A DNA stretch of 64,000 nucleotides from Tolypeutes matacus (Eukaryota; Chordata; Mammalia; Cingulata; Chlamyphoridae). The stretch spans positions 32,349,556 through 32,413,555 of the forward strand of contig JAKSZT010054334.1 in the NCBI GenBank assembly GCA_026826555.1. Reading direction: 5' to 3'. The translations under genes and the position numbers were made by a program. Below the pieces are notes generated by a model. The model did no database searches. It saw nothing but the letters and a program-made list of their open reading frames with translations, and had not been told where the DNA came from. Positions 46,450-59,500 of this stretch are shown piece by piece. Position 1 is the first letter of the stretch; each line of letters opens with the position of its first letter.

Positions 46450-49400
46450 GTTGGTTTAGTCAAACTGTGTAATTCTATTGAAAGTACTACAATTTTGAGC
46501 ATTACTTTTGGGCAGTTATTCTCATTAGAGTTCTTCCTTGTTCTGATAAGAACAGAAGTCAATATTTATACACTCTCAGCTTTCTATAGAGTCTAATTTT
46601 AAATTTTTAACGTTTTAAATATCAAAAGCAATTTATAAGGAGACAACCAGTTGGTTTTTTTTTTTTTTTTTTTTTTTTTTATTTAGGCTGCCATTAGTTT
46701 CCATGACTCAAGTTGTTATTTTAAGAATCAGCTTTCAGATTAATATTAAAAAATGGAAAGACACTTTATACAACTGTTCAATGAAATAAAAAAAAAAAGA
46801 AACCCAGACTTTGTTTAATATACATCAGTTTCTATGAGCGCGATCCCAATACCAGAGCCATATGGTGCGTGATTGCTGTCAAATGCTGTCCTCTTTGCAA
46901 CTGCAAGTCTCTGCTTTCCTAAAACATGTTGAAACACTATGGAAGGCCTTAACTTTGGCTTCCCACAAATAAGTAGAAGTATGAATAAGAAGAAGCAAAG
47001 AAAAAGAAACTATGAATTTCAGCAGTAATCAATGCCTGGGCATCGATTTATTTGTGGTAGTTATTTGAGCTTTCCTTGTACTACACACTGGTTGTTGTAA
47101 TATAAAAATCATAGTATTACTGAGAATTCCGGTATGTTAAATCATCCCCATTTCATAAATAAGGATTTTAATATTGACATGCTTTGGTCCATAGGTATGG
47201 ACCTCATCACTCTTCATGTAGATGCACAACACATAATTTCAGAGTTTCCTTTGCCCATTACTCTTGCTATTTTTAAATAAATGGACACCGTGCTATATCT
47301 TTTTTGCCAGTCCAGTTTCACAGTTACTTACAAATGATCTTCCAGATTATATCTTATACTTGTAACTGTCTTCCTCTGTCCTCTTTGCTAAAATTGCTCC
47401 TTTCTCATATTTGTGTCTGGAAAGTTTTCAGACTTCTAGAGGGACTGTTGGTTCAGAGATTGTACAAGAGAGATTCCTGGGAATTGATAATGTTCTCTTT
47501 CTTGGCCTGAATATTGGCAAGATAGTATATTTACTTATGGATAATTCATTGTACCATGTAGCTCATGAACTTGGGATAAACTGGCTCCAGTACAACATTG
47601 ATAATTCGATTAAAAAATTTTTATTTTCTTAGGACTATTGGGGTAAAGGTGATAAATTAAAAATTTTATGGCTCATCCTACAATGTATTTATCCCTTTCC
47701 TTATGCATGATGTTGACAAAGTATTACTTTTAATTTATGTTCTCGTTCAGTTGTCATTAAATTTTTATGTTTGAATGGATCGGTGTTAGCTTTGTAAGTT
47801 TATAAATTTTGGCAGTATCACTGTTCTGTAACTAATTTGATGATGACAACTGAAGATGATGGCAAAGAGAATCTTTGTGTTACTGTGTACCCTGAGAATA
47901 AACTCAGAAAATATTATCATGAATGACTGTGATTTATTATAAGTGATTCATACTAAATGGTTGTGCCTCAAAGCTTCTGATTCATGATTCGAAATTTTTT
48001 ATAGAGGAAGGAGCAGTGAATATTTCACTTAATGTGTTTGTCCACTGAATTATTTTTCTCATTTCTGTTTTTCATATTTTTTATCCTGATATACAGTTAT
48101 AGATGCCTTAGAACAGAGAATGCATTGATTTTCTGCATTCTGCATTGGCTTGTGTTTAAGCCTGCTTGAATCAGGTATTGTTAGTTCTAACAAAGTCAGA
48201 TTCAGAGAGAAAATTGCAGAGTTTGAAATTTTATCTTCTCTATATTTCAAAGATACTGACAAGGTCAGTATGAAGATGAAGTTCTTAAAATGTCAGTGGT
48301 GGAAGTTAACATTGCCACTGTCTACGTAATTGAAAAGGGATTTAAATATGGCTCTTAAAACTGTTTTGTATATTTCCAGTCTGCCAGTGGTGATAAAACC
48401 TTGCCAAGAGCCACAGTATATCATGCTGTGCCTTTATGCTCAGGCACTAATATTTAAACAGCCTACTTGGAATTGGTAAAATTTCTGTTGTGGCCATACC
48501 AAAAGTCTGACTTCCAGGAGCATTCTTCATCTGCTTTTTCCTTAAAAATATATATATTTGCATTAAGTTTTTTCCTTTACTTAATTTCATTGTATTTGAA
48601 TTTGTTCCTTTACCAACTGCCGTTGGAAAATCTCAAGTAAATTCTAAAATGATCCCAGTCACACGTTACTTTCTGCTCACAAACACCAGCATAAAATCTG
48701 GTGTATCTATCCTTTAAATATATTTCAGCAGTTGCTCTTGTGAATATGGTGGCTTCTTTATGGCCCTGGCTCCTAGCTTTGCTCTGTTTATTTTCCTGCT
48801 ATTTCAGTATGTTTACTGAGTGCTTCTCAGCAGCTGGCTTAGGGCAGGTGTCCAAAATATACACATGCATATACATTAGCCCAGCTTATCAGAGTCCACA
48901 TTACAGCTTGTGCTCTGTGACTACCTCTGATGAACAGCTGCTTAAACCACCCAGCATTAGCCAGGTGGTGACTTTTGGTGCATGGGGAAACAAGGACAAT
49001 AGCAAGCCTTTTTGAGAATGCCTTGATTCCATAGAAAATGGTTTTGTTTCATAGTGATGAGTATGTAGAATGTGGTTGCTTTTCTTCTCTATGAATTTCT
49101 TTTCTGTGACGTCCCAAGGCTGCAGAAGCAGCGGTCCAGCCTTCCTTCCATTTTGAACTAAATAGCCATAGTTTTTAAGAAAGCCACAGTTGATGTAAAT
49201 GAAACATGTTGTCAGCGCTGAGCTACTGTGGATGTAGGGTTGCTGCCTGGTCTGGAAACTTAGAATAAAAAAATAAAATAAAAATAAAAAAAGACAAGTC
49301 TTGGCTTTGCAATTATCTGCCTGGATAATTGGAGCAGTGACCAGAGTCTGTCACTTGATTTCTCAAATGCAAAGTGGAATTAATAACACCTGCCCTACCT

Positions 49401-49636
49401 ATTTCAAGATTTGTTATGGGGTGAAAAAAATATGAACCATTTTAAAGCTGTAGAGTTCTAAACATATGTGTGGTGTTGCTGCTTTTATTTCTATGGCATA
49501 AGACTGCAGTTCATGAAAATTGCTGTATGACTTCACATCACAAAGCCAAACATTTTTAGGTTTGGAAGGGCCCCTAGAGGTCATTGACTCCAACATTTGC
49601 ATGGTGCATGGCTACTTTGTATAAAAGGTGGTTGGT
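46450..49636. other. Unassigned; long T-run
   Basis: No exon or repeat recognised. A T-run of about 26 bases lies at about 46,655-46,680. An A/T-rich tandem (AAAATAAAA words) lies at 49,266-49,291. Confidence 0.45.
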
Positions 49637-50731
49637 ACTCAGAACTGAGTGGGAGAGAGTGTGGTCTACAGTGTGAACTGTGGTCTATGGTTGGTGGCAA
49701 GGCTCCAGGATGTGTAAGTTCATTGAGGGTGGTGGGCCACACTGTGGGAGATGTTTGTGTGGGATGTGGTGGGAAGTGTGGGAGGTGGGCAACATGGGAA
49801 TCCCAGTGGGTTCCGTGTAATATTTTGGGTAATCTAAGCACCTCTTAAAATATATGTGTATATATATATANNNNNNNNNNNNNNNNNNNNNNNNNNNNNN
49901 NNNNNNNNNNNNNNNNNNNNNNNNNNNNNNNNNNNNNNNNNNNNNNNNNNNNNNNNNNNNNNNNNNNNNNNNNNNNNNNNNNNNNNNNNNNNNNNNNNNN
50001 NNNNNNNNNNNNNNNNNNNNNNNNNNNNNNNNNNNNNNNNNNNNNNNNNNNNNNNNNNNNNNNNNNNNNNNNNNNNNNNNNNNNNNNNNNNNNNNNNNNN
50101 NNNNNNNNNNNNNNNNNNNNNNNNNNNNNNNNNNNNNNNNNNNNNNNNNNNNNNNNNNNNNNNNNNNNNNNNNNNNNNNNNNNNNNNNNNNNNNNNNNNN
50201 NNNNNNNNNNNNNNNNNNNNNNNNNNNNNNNNNNNNNNNNNNNNNNNNNNNNNNNNNNNNNNNNNNNNNNNNNNNNNNNNNNNNNNNNNNNNNNNNNNNN
50301 NNNNNNNNNNNNNNNNNNNNNNNNNNNNNNNNNNNNNNNNNNNNNNNNNNNNNNNNNNNNNNNNNNNNNNNNNNNNNNNNNNNNNNNNNNNNNNNNNNNN
50401 NNNNNNNNNNNNNNNNNNNNNNNNNNNNNNNNNNNNNNNNNNNNNNNNNNNNNNNNNNNNNNNNNNNNNNNNNNNNNNNNNNNNNNNNNNNNNNNNNNNN
50501 NNNNNNNNNNNNNNNNNNNNNNNNNNNNNNNNNNNNNNNNNNNNNNNNNNNNNNNNNNNNNNNNNNNNNNNNNNNNNNNNNNNNNNNNNNNNNNNNNNNN
50601 NNNNNNNNNNNNNNNNNNNNNNNNNNNNNNNNNNNNNNNNNNNNNNNNNNNNNNNNNNNNNNNNNNNNNNNNNNNNNNNNNNNNNNNNNNNNNNNNNNNN
50701 NNNNNAAAAAAAAAAAAAAAAAAAAAAAAAA
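49637..50731 (+). mobile_element. 5'-truncated L1, sense, with target duplication and assembly gap
   Basis: Flanked by GGTGGTTGGT at 49,627-49,636 and 50,733-50,742, with matching As before each. The left part has the 'gtgaactgtggtctatgg' and 'gggtggtgggcca' wording of an L1 3' region. The right part ends in an A tail of about 26 bases. In between, a TA-repeat leads into 835 N. Together this is one truncated L1 insertion of unknown true length. Confidence 0.78.
49871..50705. other. Assembly gap (835 N)
   Basis: Run of N flanked by a TATATA run on the left and a poly(A) on the right. The size may be an estimate. Apparent ORFs across it are not real. Confidence 0.99.
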
Positions 50732-50742
50732 AGGTGGTTGGT

Positions 50743-51685
50743 GGTTTCCTTTAGCATGATATTGGAATTTGCTGCTTCATGTGGCCGACCAGCCTATATT
50801 CAGGCATATATAATTATATTAGAATTTTTTCCCTTTTATTGAGCTAAATCAATAGATTTGATAGTGGCCAGTAGGAGGAAATTAGTAGGGATATCATAAT
50901 TTTTAAAAATAATCATTTGGAATTAGATTCCTCTTAGGCCAAGTCTCTTCAACTTTGGGTGTCTCATTTTTCTTATCTGGGAAATGAGAACAAAGTATAA
51001 TATTGGGATTTGAGAAAGATTATATATACCATTATTGACTGTAGAATAATGGTTTTATTATTTGAAAAGCTGGTGCATTGCTCATTTTAAAAACATTAAA
51101 GCATTCAAAGCCTCGGCATCTCTCTGCCCCATGAGTCCCGTTAACATTTGGTGGGCATGGTTTAGAGCATATCTCTCTTCATAAATATACAAGTGAATAG
51201 ACAGTTTTACAAAAAGTAGGTTCCTATTTGTACTTGATTAAAATGAAAATAGTATTTTTTCAATTTGCTTCCAGTGTAATGAAGTAGAAACTGAATTTAA
51301 ACTGAAGGAATTTATTAATTTCAGATCAGTGTTCCTTCTCTAAAGTGATGTTGTTACTTGAGTTAAGAAAAAAATCTTTGTGAATAACTTTTAAAAAATG
51401 ACTTAATTTAACTTTAATTGGCATCTTTTGACTTTTTAGTTTGACAGATGGGGAAATTGATGTTGCTTCCTAACTTCCTTTTCCTGTCTCTTTTTTACTA
51501 TCATTTTTTAATAGTTAAGACTAACATTTATTGTTTGATTACTAACAATAATTATGAAAGCTATTTAATCTTAATTATTTCCCTTAGAAATATGGACATT
51601 AATTCACTATTTTATGACATTTGATGTGACTGTAAAGACTAAAGCAAACCAAATCTTTCTACTTGCTCTTGTTTTGCTTTTTGTT
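50743..51685. other. Unassigned sequence
   Basis: No gene or repeat recognised. Confidence 0.45.
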
Positions 51686-51689
51686 TAGA

Positions 51690-52960
51690 TGTCTGTAGAC
51701 TATTTTTATTGACCTAGAAGTTCAGTAACCTCATCAACTATGTCTTGGTTTTTATCATTGTGTGTCAGTTTTTCTTTGATCTTGCCCTTAAGCTCTGAGG
51801 TGTAGAGTCTGTTTTTATGTCAGGAAATTTTAAAATTGTATTTAAAATGTATTTTCTTTTCTTTAAGAACTCTGATCATATGTATAATGACTCTCCTTTG
51901 TCTTCCAAATCAGTAGTCTTCCTCTTTAAATTTTTATAACTTTAATCTTTATTTCATTTAGTATGCTTTTCTCTTCAACCTATTTTCTTAGTATGTTTTC
52001 AGGCACATTCCTTTTGTTCTCAAAGTGACTTTCATCTTGGTAATATTTCATAGCTTTGTCGGCTTATTTTCATTTCTTTTAGTTATCTATTTTATCATTT
52101 GAACCCTTGTACTTCTTCCTTGAACTTTTCTTTTTAAAGAGAGATCCTTTTGTCCATGATTTCTTTTGGTATGTGAGTCTAGGAAGTGTTATTTGTCTAA
52201 ATTCTTCATCTGTTTGTTTGGGTAATTCCTCCTGTGATGTTTGTTCTTCACTGACCTTTTGCTTACATTTCTGTCTTGCTTTTGATATTTGCTGCTTCTA
52301 TGCATAGTTCCCTGGTGGCTTCTGTCTGATTAGTACCCACCTTTAAATGGGACCAGTGTTTGCTAAAGTACAGTGTGGGGAGGGTCACCAATGGCTTGGG
52401 TATGAGCTAGATAAATCCAAATCTTTGATTTGAGTTTCTTAATTCAAATACACTGTAAATAAAGATGTTATTTCCAGAATCTCCCCTCTGTTCCCATTGT
52501 CTAGCAAAGTCCCTTAGATCAAGGACTCCTGCGTCCCTCCCTTCTGCCACTTCCCTCAGACCACCTTGACAAGGGAACAAGTCTCTATAAAATGGTGTCA
52601 GTGTGTTTGCTCTTTTAGCACTGCTTTCTTTGCTTTCTGAGATACTGATCTGTATCTCCGCTCATTCGATCATGCCCCTTGGATGTCTTTATTCTAATCA
52701 GATATTAGATGCGACTTTCATTACTGTGATTTTTACTGTTAGAAAATTCTGATTCTTGCTCAAGGCTTGAGGAGATGTCTGTCAGTTCTCAGTGTCTTCA
52801 CAGAATTCAGAGTACACTGTGATTGATAATGTGAGTTTAGGACTGTTTTTTACTTTCTCTGAAGATGGAGTATTTACTCTTCATTCTAAATTCACTTTAG
52901 GCATTTTCTCTTGGTTTTGAAGAAAGGGTAAAAATGCCTTTACATTGTCATCTTAAACCA
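51690..52960 (-). mobile_element. Possible antisense LINE (HAL1/L1-like) relic
   Basis: T-rich sequence with runs of 'tttcatttagtatgcttttctcttcaa', 'ttctcaaagtgactttcatcttgg' and 'ttttggtatgtgagtct' resembles an antisense LINE ORF1/ORF2 region in texture. No single diagnostic motif is seen. Low confidence. Confidence 0.3.
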
Positions 52961-53034
52961 GTGACCTTTTAAATTTAAGGATGTTTTAAATGTAATGTAG
53001 TTCAGAGACACATGGAGGTATTGAACTTGCTGTA

Positions 53035-53280
53035 GAAGTTTAAGAGCATGGCTCTGTACTCAGACTGTCTGGCTTTCAGTCCTGGCTCTGCCAGTACTTA
53101 TGACCTTGGGTAAGTTGCCAAACCTTGCTTTTGCTCTCAGTTGTCTCTTCTGTGATATGGGGATAATAATAGTGTCTACCCCATAAAGTTGTTCTAAAGG
53201 TAAATGAGAAAAAAATACTAAAGCATTAGTACATTGCCTGGCAGCTACAGAGTGCTTATTAAAATAGCCATTATTGTTAT
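53035..53280 (+). mobile_element. MIR SINE, plus, well preserved
   Basis: 'taagagcatggctctgtactcagactgtctgg', 'cagtcctggctctgccagtacttatgacc', 'ttgggtaagttgcc', 'gatatggggataataatagtgtctacc' and 'attgcctggcagctacagagtgct' match the full MIR order. Confidence 0.92.
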
Positions 53281-54005
53281 TATCTGTTTGCTAGTTATGT
53301 TTAGAGTGTAGTCAGTTTGGCTTTAAGAAAATTTGTTACCCAGGGCCCTGCTTTGATGGAATAATATACTGGTGTAAGGGCTAAATGTTGTCTGATTTTG
53401 GGATCTGGTTGGGGACTTCTAAATATTGATAAAGAATAGATACGCCCTGTTTTCTCTTGGAGGAAATAAAATCCTTAAAGACATTGGATATGCTGTGGTA
53501 GTTGACACGTGTGTTACCTGGTTCACTCACAGAATGTTGTTTCCTCCTATCCTGTAGTGTGACTAAATTCAGTATTGACATATTTCGGGTATATTACTTT
53601 TTAGGCTCATTTATGTGTTCAAATGACTTTTTCTCTCCCTTGCTCATATAGTTTCAGTCTATGGCTACTCGATTATAGTGAGTGGTTCTTCAGCCAAGCT
53701 TTATGCCATCTATTTAGAGTACATGATTAAAGTAGTTTATGTAATATATTTTTACCACAAAATTTCAAGAGTGATCATAAAAATGATATGAGCATCTTTT
53801 AAACATAACCATTTTACTTAATTGTGATTTAATGAGAACATCGTTGTATTGGAACAACATAGTAACTGATTATTAAAAGCATTTATTGAAGTAAAACATC
53901 ATAATATTAACTTTGTGATCAATATTTGGGCATTAGAAAAATAACCTCGTTCCCTGATGTTAGCAGATTAATTCCTTACTTTTCTCAAAAGAGAATTTTA
54001 TTATA
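53281..54005. other. Unassigned sequence
   Basis: No gene or repeat recognised. Confidence 0.45.
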
Positions 54006-54016
54006 ACAGACAGACA

Positions 54017-54149
54017 GGGAGTCGGATGTGGCTCAAATGGTTGGGCATCCGTCTGCCATATGGAGGGACCTGGGTTCGATCCCTGGGACCTCCCGGTAAA
54101 ATAAAAATAAAATTAAAATTAAAATTAAAAAACAAAAACAAAAACAAAA
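54017..54149 (+). mobile_element. DAS-type SINE, plus
   Basis: Starts near GGAGTCGGATGTGGCTC, B box GGTTCGATCCC, then an unusual A-rich tail of AAATT and AAAAAC words. A perfect duplication ACAGACAGACA is at 54,006-54,016 and 54,150-54,160. Confidence 0.93.
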
Positions 54150-54246
54150 ACAGACAGACAAAAAGCCATGAATAGTTATTGACTCAATTGCATGTACAAT
54201 TCTTCGTTCTTATATATTTTTCAATCCTTCAGTGTATATATAATAT

Positions 54247-54327
54247 TTTTTTGAGGTACCGGGAAATAAACTCAGGACCTCTTACATGGGAAGCAGGTAT
54301 TCAGCCACTGAGCTATATCTGCTCCCC
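54247..54327 (-). mobile_element. Short tRNA-derived SINE, minus
   Basis: On the minus strand it reads GGGGAGCAGATATAGCTCAG and ends GGTACCTC before an A-rich tail. It is the same short type as at 6,175-6,255. Confidence 0.75.
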
Positions 54328-54359
54328 TATGAGAACTGGTTTTCTTGTTTCTGTTTCTT

Positions 54360-54422
54360 AGGAGGTGGGACCTCGTACACTGGAAGCAGGCACTCAGCCA
54401 CTTGAGCTACATCTGCTCTCCT
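54360..54422 (-). mobile_element. Second short tRNA-derived SINE fragment, minus
   Basis: Minus strand GGAGAGCAGATGTAGCTCAA at 54,422, truncated at 54,360. It lies about 30 bases from the previous SINE in the same orientation. No target duplication is clear. Confidence 0.65.
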
Positions 54423-54564
54423 TTACTATATCTTAAAAGCTCAGTGGAATTCAGGCTTACAGATATTACAATTTAAGGACTGGTTTATTAATATGCAGCA
54501 CATTCCCTCATTTATATGTGCCTTCAGAGCAAGATGAAATTGAGTTTATTTTTAGGAAAGGCTT

Positions 54565-55003
54565 TGTATTAGTTTTCTATGGCTGCTGTAACAAACTACC
54601 ACACAATTAGTAGCAAATTTTTTATCTTAGAAGACTGACACAGGTCTCACTGGCTAGTATCAAGGGGTGGCAAGTTGCATCCTTCTGGAGGTTCTACAAG
54701 AGAATCGGACTTTCTTGCCCATTCTGGCTTCTAGAGGCTGCCCACATTCCTTGGCTTAGGTCCCCTTCCTTCATCTTCAAAGCCAGCCAAGTACTTCTCA
54801 TGCTATGGTCTCTCTGGTTTTCCTCTTTCCCCTCTAAGGACCCTTTTTATTACATCGGGCTCACTTGGATCATCCAGGACACTTTCCTTATTTCCAGGTC
54901 AGCCTGTTACTGTCGGCAGTCGTAACTCCCATTTGACACCTATGGCAACATAGCCACAGGTTCTGGGGGACATCTTTCGTGGGCCATTACTCTGCCCACC
55001 ATA
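54565..55003 (-). mobile_element. MLT1-type MaLR LTR, minus
   Basis: On the plus strand: 'tgtattagttttctatggctgctgtaac', 'aggtctcactggctag', 'cttctagaggctgcccacattccttgg', 'ttcatcttcaaagccagc', 'ggacccttttt', and the end 'ggccattactctgcccaccata'. This is the reverse of an MLT1 LTR, nearly complete. Confidence 0.85.
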
Positions 55004-56330
55004 GGTTTTACTGAACATCAATGACAGATTGCAGGTAGATATTTACCATGTCTGTATACATGGTGTTGGAGGTTTTGAGAGAACTTTCACTTACTATTTC
55101 ATCCATATTCATAGAAATTTGTAATGATTCATGTCAACTGAAAAATGATTTTTTTTCTTTTTCCTGTATAGTATTTTGAAAAATATTCCATTGAAATCAT
55201 TTGGACTCAGGAGTTAAATTAAGCAAGTGATAATATCAAATGTTCACATAATAAAAACATGTTTTTCCTTTATATGAAATTAAAGGCATATGCAGTTGAA
55301 TAATTCAAAATCTGAATAACCTCCATATGGTAGATTGTTTAGCACGGTTTCACATGGTGGCGTTATGTTTCCATGTGTCTTCAAAGTTGGATGAACTCAT
55401 TTTAGAATTTATCATACTTTTTGGCCGAGCAAACTTCTTTATTTTCGTGTGCTGTGATTTGTAGCACATATGATAAAAACAACTTTAAGTCTAGTTTCAG
55501 AAAACAAGATTGTTTATTTTGTTATTTTCTGTGGTGATAAGCATGCATTTACAAAGCAAACACACACCGAAGTAACTCATACATCTCACAGCAGTTGCCC
55601 AAAGTCATTTAAAGTTTATGTAACACCTGGTCTGGAGCTACTGTTGGAAATAGCAGATAGATTAGAAAGAATATTTTCAGGGGATTTCTTTCCCTCCCGT
55701 CCCCTCTCCTCCCCTCCCGAAGGCATCAAATAAAGAAAGGATTTTTTCTTTCCTCTCCACAAAACAGAGAAAGAGTGTGGCTTTAGACAACAGTACTTTG
55801 CTTATGGAGCTGCTATTTGGGCAGGAATTTGGGGAGGCATCTTCTCTTTGTTCCACTCGCTAGGGCGAGGGGGTGTGCAGGCTGGCTACTGGAAGCGTCT
55901 GGAGGGTCTCTCACCGGCTTCTTGGCCATTGTGCTGGTTGTGGGCTGGGACCTCACCTGATACGTGGGCTGGAAAACCTGCGGGGTGGCCTGGGTTTCCT
56001 TTGCAACAAGGTAGCTGGACTCTAGGGAAAAAGAAAGGGAGAGAGAAAGTGAGGGAGGGAGGGAAAGACACTAGGCATAAGCCATTTCACCCTAGGAGGT
56101 CAGGCAACATTATTTCCACCATATTCTATTCATGAGAGCAATTACAAAGACCTGCCAAATTGTAAGGGGAGGGGAAATACACTCTACCCCCTTGATGGGA
56201 GAGTGGCAAGGTTCTGTAAGAACGTGTATTTCTAGAAATATTGCAGTTAATGCTTTTGGAAAGTATTACCCATCTTCACATTGAATGAATCTTTAAGAGT
56301 CTGTTCCTGTGGAAATAGTTCTGTTACCAA
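55004..56330. other. Unassigned; C-rich and GA-rich tracts
   Basis: No exon recognised. A C/T-rich tract (ccctcccgtcccctctcctc) is near 55,690-55,722 and a GA-rich tract at about 56,026-56,065. The ORFs at 55,848-56,135 have no domain. Confidence 0.45.
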
Positions 56331-56334
56331 ATAC

Positions 56335-56560
56335 TGTATCAGCCAGGATTTGATCAGAGAAACAGGGATGCTGCTCAATATGGGGTTTATTTGACTTTGC
56401 ATAATTGTAGGCACTAGTTAAGCAAATTATATATGGCTGTTGATTGTGTATATTTGGGGCTAGACCTTGAAGTCAGGGAGGACAGTCAGGAAGGAAGGAT
56501 GGATGGGAAGTGTGGGAGAGCAAGGACAGGAATCCACAAGGATAAGCTGGGACCCACATA
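56335..56560. mobile_element. Possible LTR or MER relic
   Basis: 'actgtatcagccaggatttgatcagagaaacagg' followed by 'atggggtttatttgac' resembles the common 'tcagtcagggttctccagagaaacag' repeat start. Downstream similarity is not evident, and orientation is not assigned. Confidence 0.35.
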
Positions 56561-59500
56561 GACCTCTCACTGCCTGCTTCATATTCAGTGATGCCGGTGA
56601 CTTCACTGAGTAAAACACACCACGGCCCAGGAATCAGATAAGCTGTTGAAGGAGATCTGGTGGGAGTGGAGGAGCTGTGGGAGCTGTGGTCTGACTGGTT
56701 TCTCACATCCATGAGGTGAGCCAGCATATTAGCAACCACTTGCCTGAGGTGTACTAGCACCTGGTGCCCTGCATTGACCTTCCCAATGTGAAACAAATAT
56801 GGCTCCTGCTTCACTTCTACCTCCGAATCTTAGTAAAATACCTCTTTGGACCCAAGAATTATGGAACTATGCAGAGAAGGCAATTTTGGGAAGTGTAGTT
56901 GGAGCTTAGCTAAGTTGGTCCAGTGCAGATGCACCACTGAGCTGCCACGTGGCCTCTTCTCTTCCTTCTCACTTGTAGTTCTCCTTCCCCACTCTACCCC
57001 TCTTAGATCTTAGAGTATCTACTTTATTTTTGATTCCTGCTCTCTTGCCTTGATCCTTCCATCCTGGCCTGAAGCACTGCCCCAGGGACTCAGCATAGTG
57101 GAGGGGACCCCTCTTCTGCATGCCTGGGGAAGATTCATCTGCCCTTCAACACCATCTGCCTATATGCACTGTTGATGATCTCTGCCCATTTGTTAGGATC
57201 CTGCAGTACTATTTGTGGCTCACTTCTTCCTTCCCCGTGCTGTACTTGACTCAGTCATTGGTGCCATCTGTAGCTGACCACTTTGCTTTATGGATTTTGT
57301 ATATTGACAGTCTTTGTATTATGTGGTAGACCAGTCAGGCATCAGGCTCAGTCTAGGGCCATGTGGCCGCAGGGGAGCTGTGATTGAAAGCATAGGAGGA
57401 CCAAAAATAGCAGTAGAGAAAGGATGAATTTGTAAATGATGGGCCCTTTGAAAACTGGGCATTAGGGGCATATCCAGGTAGTGAAGTTTAGAGCCAAATT
57501 ATGAGCAGTAACGATACGTATAGTTTTTTGTCAGCGTATGAACAATTAATATCAGGGCCCCAGAAGGTAAGAGGCATGGTTGACAGGCAGTAACTGGGAG
57601 GCCAGAAATGGAGAAATCTAATAAGGAAGATGTAGTATTTCAGACCAGATTCATCAACCTAGAGGTCCTAACCCTGGAGGGAAGAACAGGATGGGTAGTT
57701 AGTAGGCTAACAGCAGTCAGCAGCAGCACTTCAGAAGTTGAAGCCATTTGGTACCAAGAGAGATGATGCCACAGGACAGGCTTTCTATAGTGGGGCTGGA
57801 GTGGCACAGAGCTTATCTGACGTGTCAACTCCTGTGTCTTTGTAAGGTTTCCTGGGGTTCCATGTTGAGCTGTGTTGCAGGACTGGGAAGCCATTTACAA
57901 ATGGACTTTCTGGAAGTAAGATAAATGGAGTGCTGAGTGAAATGAGTGAATATAGACATGGAGAGAGTGCTAACTTCTTATTGGATTCAGGGGGCAAAAA
58001 AGGAAAGCTTTTGAAAACAACATGGCTTAAATTCTCAGAGTGTTATCATAACCACAGGATGGAGTTGACTCTAATTTCAGACTTAGGGTAAATTCAGAAG
58101 TAGCCTTCTAATAATTGAGGGAATAAGAAAAATTGCTAAAAAACCAGTCATTGATAAAATAAACTGGTTTTTATTTACACATTTATACTTTCAGCAATCT
58201 GTGTGCATGTTGAGATTCTAATTTGTGGGTAAATTCTTGCTAGGTTTCGAAATCTAGAGTGTCCATGAAATATCTCCTTCTAGACTACCGAATTTTGCAC
58301 AGCAAGGCTTAAGAATCAAAGAGAAAGATAAATTCCTCCTCACTGATTATAACAAATCTGTACAGTATCCAGTGTACTGTTGGCATCTAATGTCACTGTG
58401 TTTTACTCAGTAGGACGGCAAAGGGGATGGAAACTCCAGAAATGGCAAAAGCAGAAGGTATCCATTATGCTTAAATTTCAGAGTGGAGCTTTAATTCTGA
58501 GGTACTGAGCATGACGGGAAAACAGTTGCAGAGATACTTTTTTGCGGAAAGGCTGAAAAGACATCCTTTATGATATGATTTCTTGATATTTGAACTACTT
58601 AAGTGCTTATTTTGCCTGGAGTTCGGCTGATGCTATTTAAGGACAAATAGGAAGAAGAATCAGTGGAGAAGGTAGAGAGGGAAAAGTCAAGGTAGGAGGC
58701 AAACAGGGAGGATAGGCACCTCTGAAGGAAGAAGACAGTGCTTGAAAGGGTGAGTGTCTAGAACGCTGGCAGGCAGGGCAAATAAATTGAGAGAGAATAT
58801 TTTCATTAGCTTTAGAAACATAAGAGGTCATTGGTGACCTTGGAGAAATCAGTTTCACTTGGGCAGGAAGAGTGTGGAAGGCACACTACAGTGAATTGTG
58901 TAGTGAATGGAAGGCAGGAGAAATAAGATCAAATGTCTGACATTGAGTATCTCAGAATCAAATCGGAGAAGCAGACACATAAATAGAAAAACTATAAGCT
59001 CCCCTTGGTTGGCATCTGGAGAGAGAGGGAGAGGGTTTCAAGAAGTTTGATTGAGGGTACGGGGAAGGTAATAGAGAGGAATCTAGAGAGGCAAGGGTGT
59101 TATGTTTTTTTGACGGGAAGGTCTTGCACATATGTGTTGCCTGAAAGGAAGGAGACTGAAAGGGAGAGATTGAAGATACAGTATAATGGACATGATGGAA
59201 GAATCTCTGAGAGCACTGGCAAGAAATTGAATTAGAAAGGTGGAGGGCATGGACTTGGAGGAGAGACAGCTTTTCCTTAGATACCAGGGAGTAAAAATGA
59301 ATAAAGGTGCACCTACATCAATAATTTAGGTAATGTGAAGTTACTAGTCTCTCCACCCCCCCCCCCGAAGAAAAAAATTGCTTGCTAGGTTTTACTGAGT
59401 TGTGAATTATGTCTATATTTTCACTAAATTATTTTTAAATTTAGTAAATTCTTAAATATAATTTACATTCCTTAAGCACCAGGAGCACATTAATTAAGGA

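Noticed and set aside
49834..50842. Three ORFs of about 300 codons across 49,834-50,842
   Set aside because: They are almost entirely translated N from the assembly gap.
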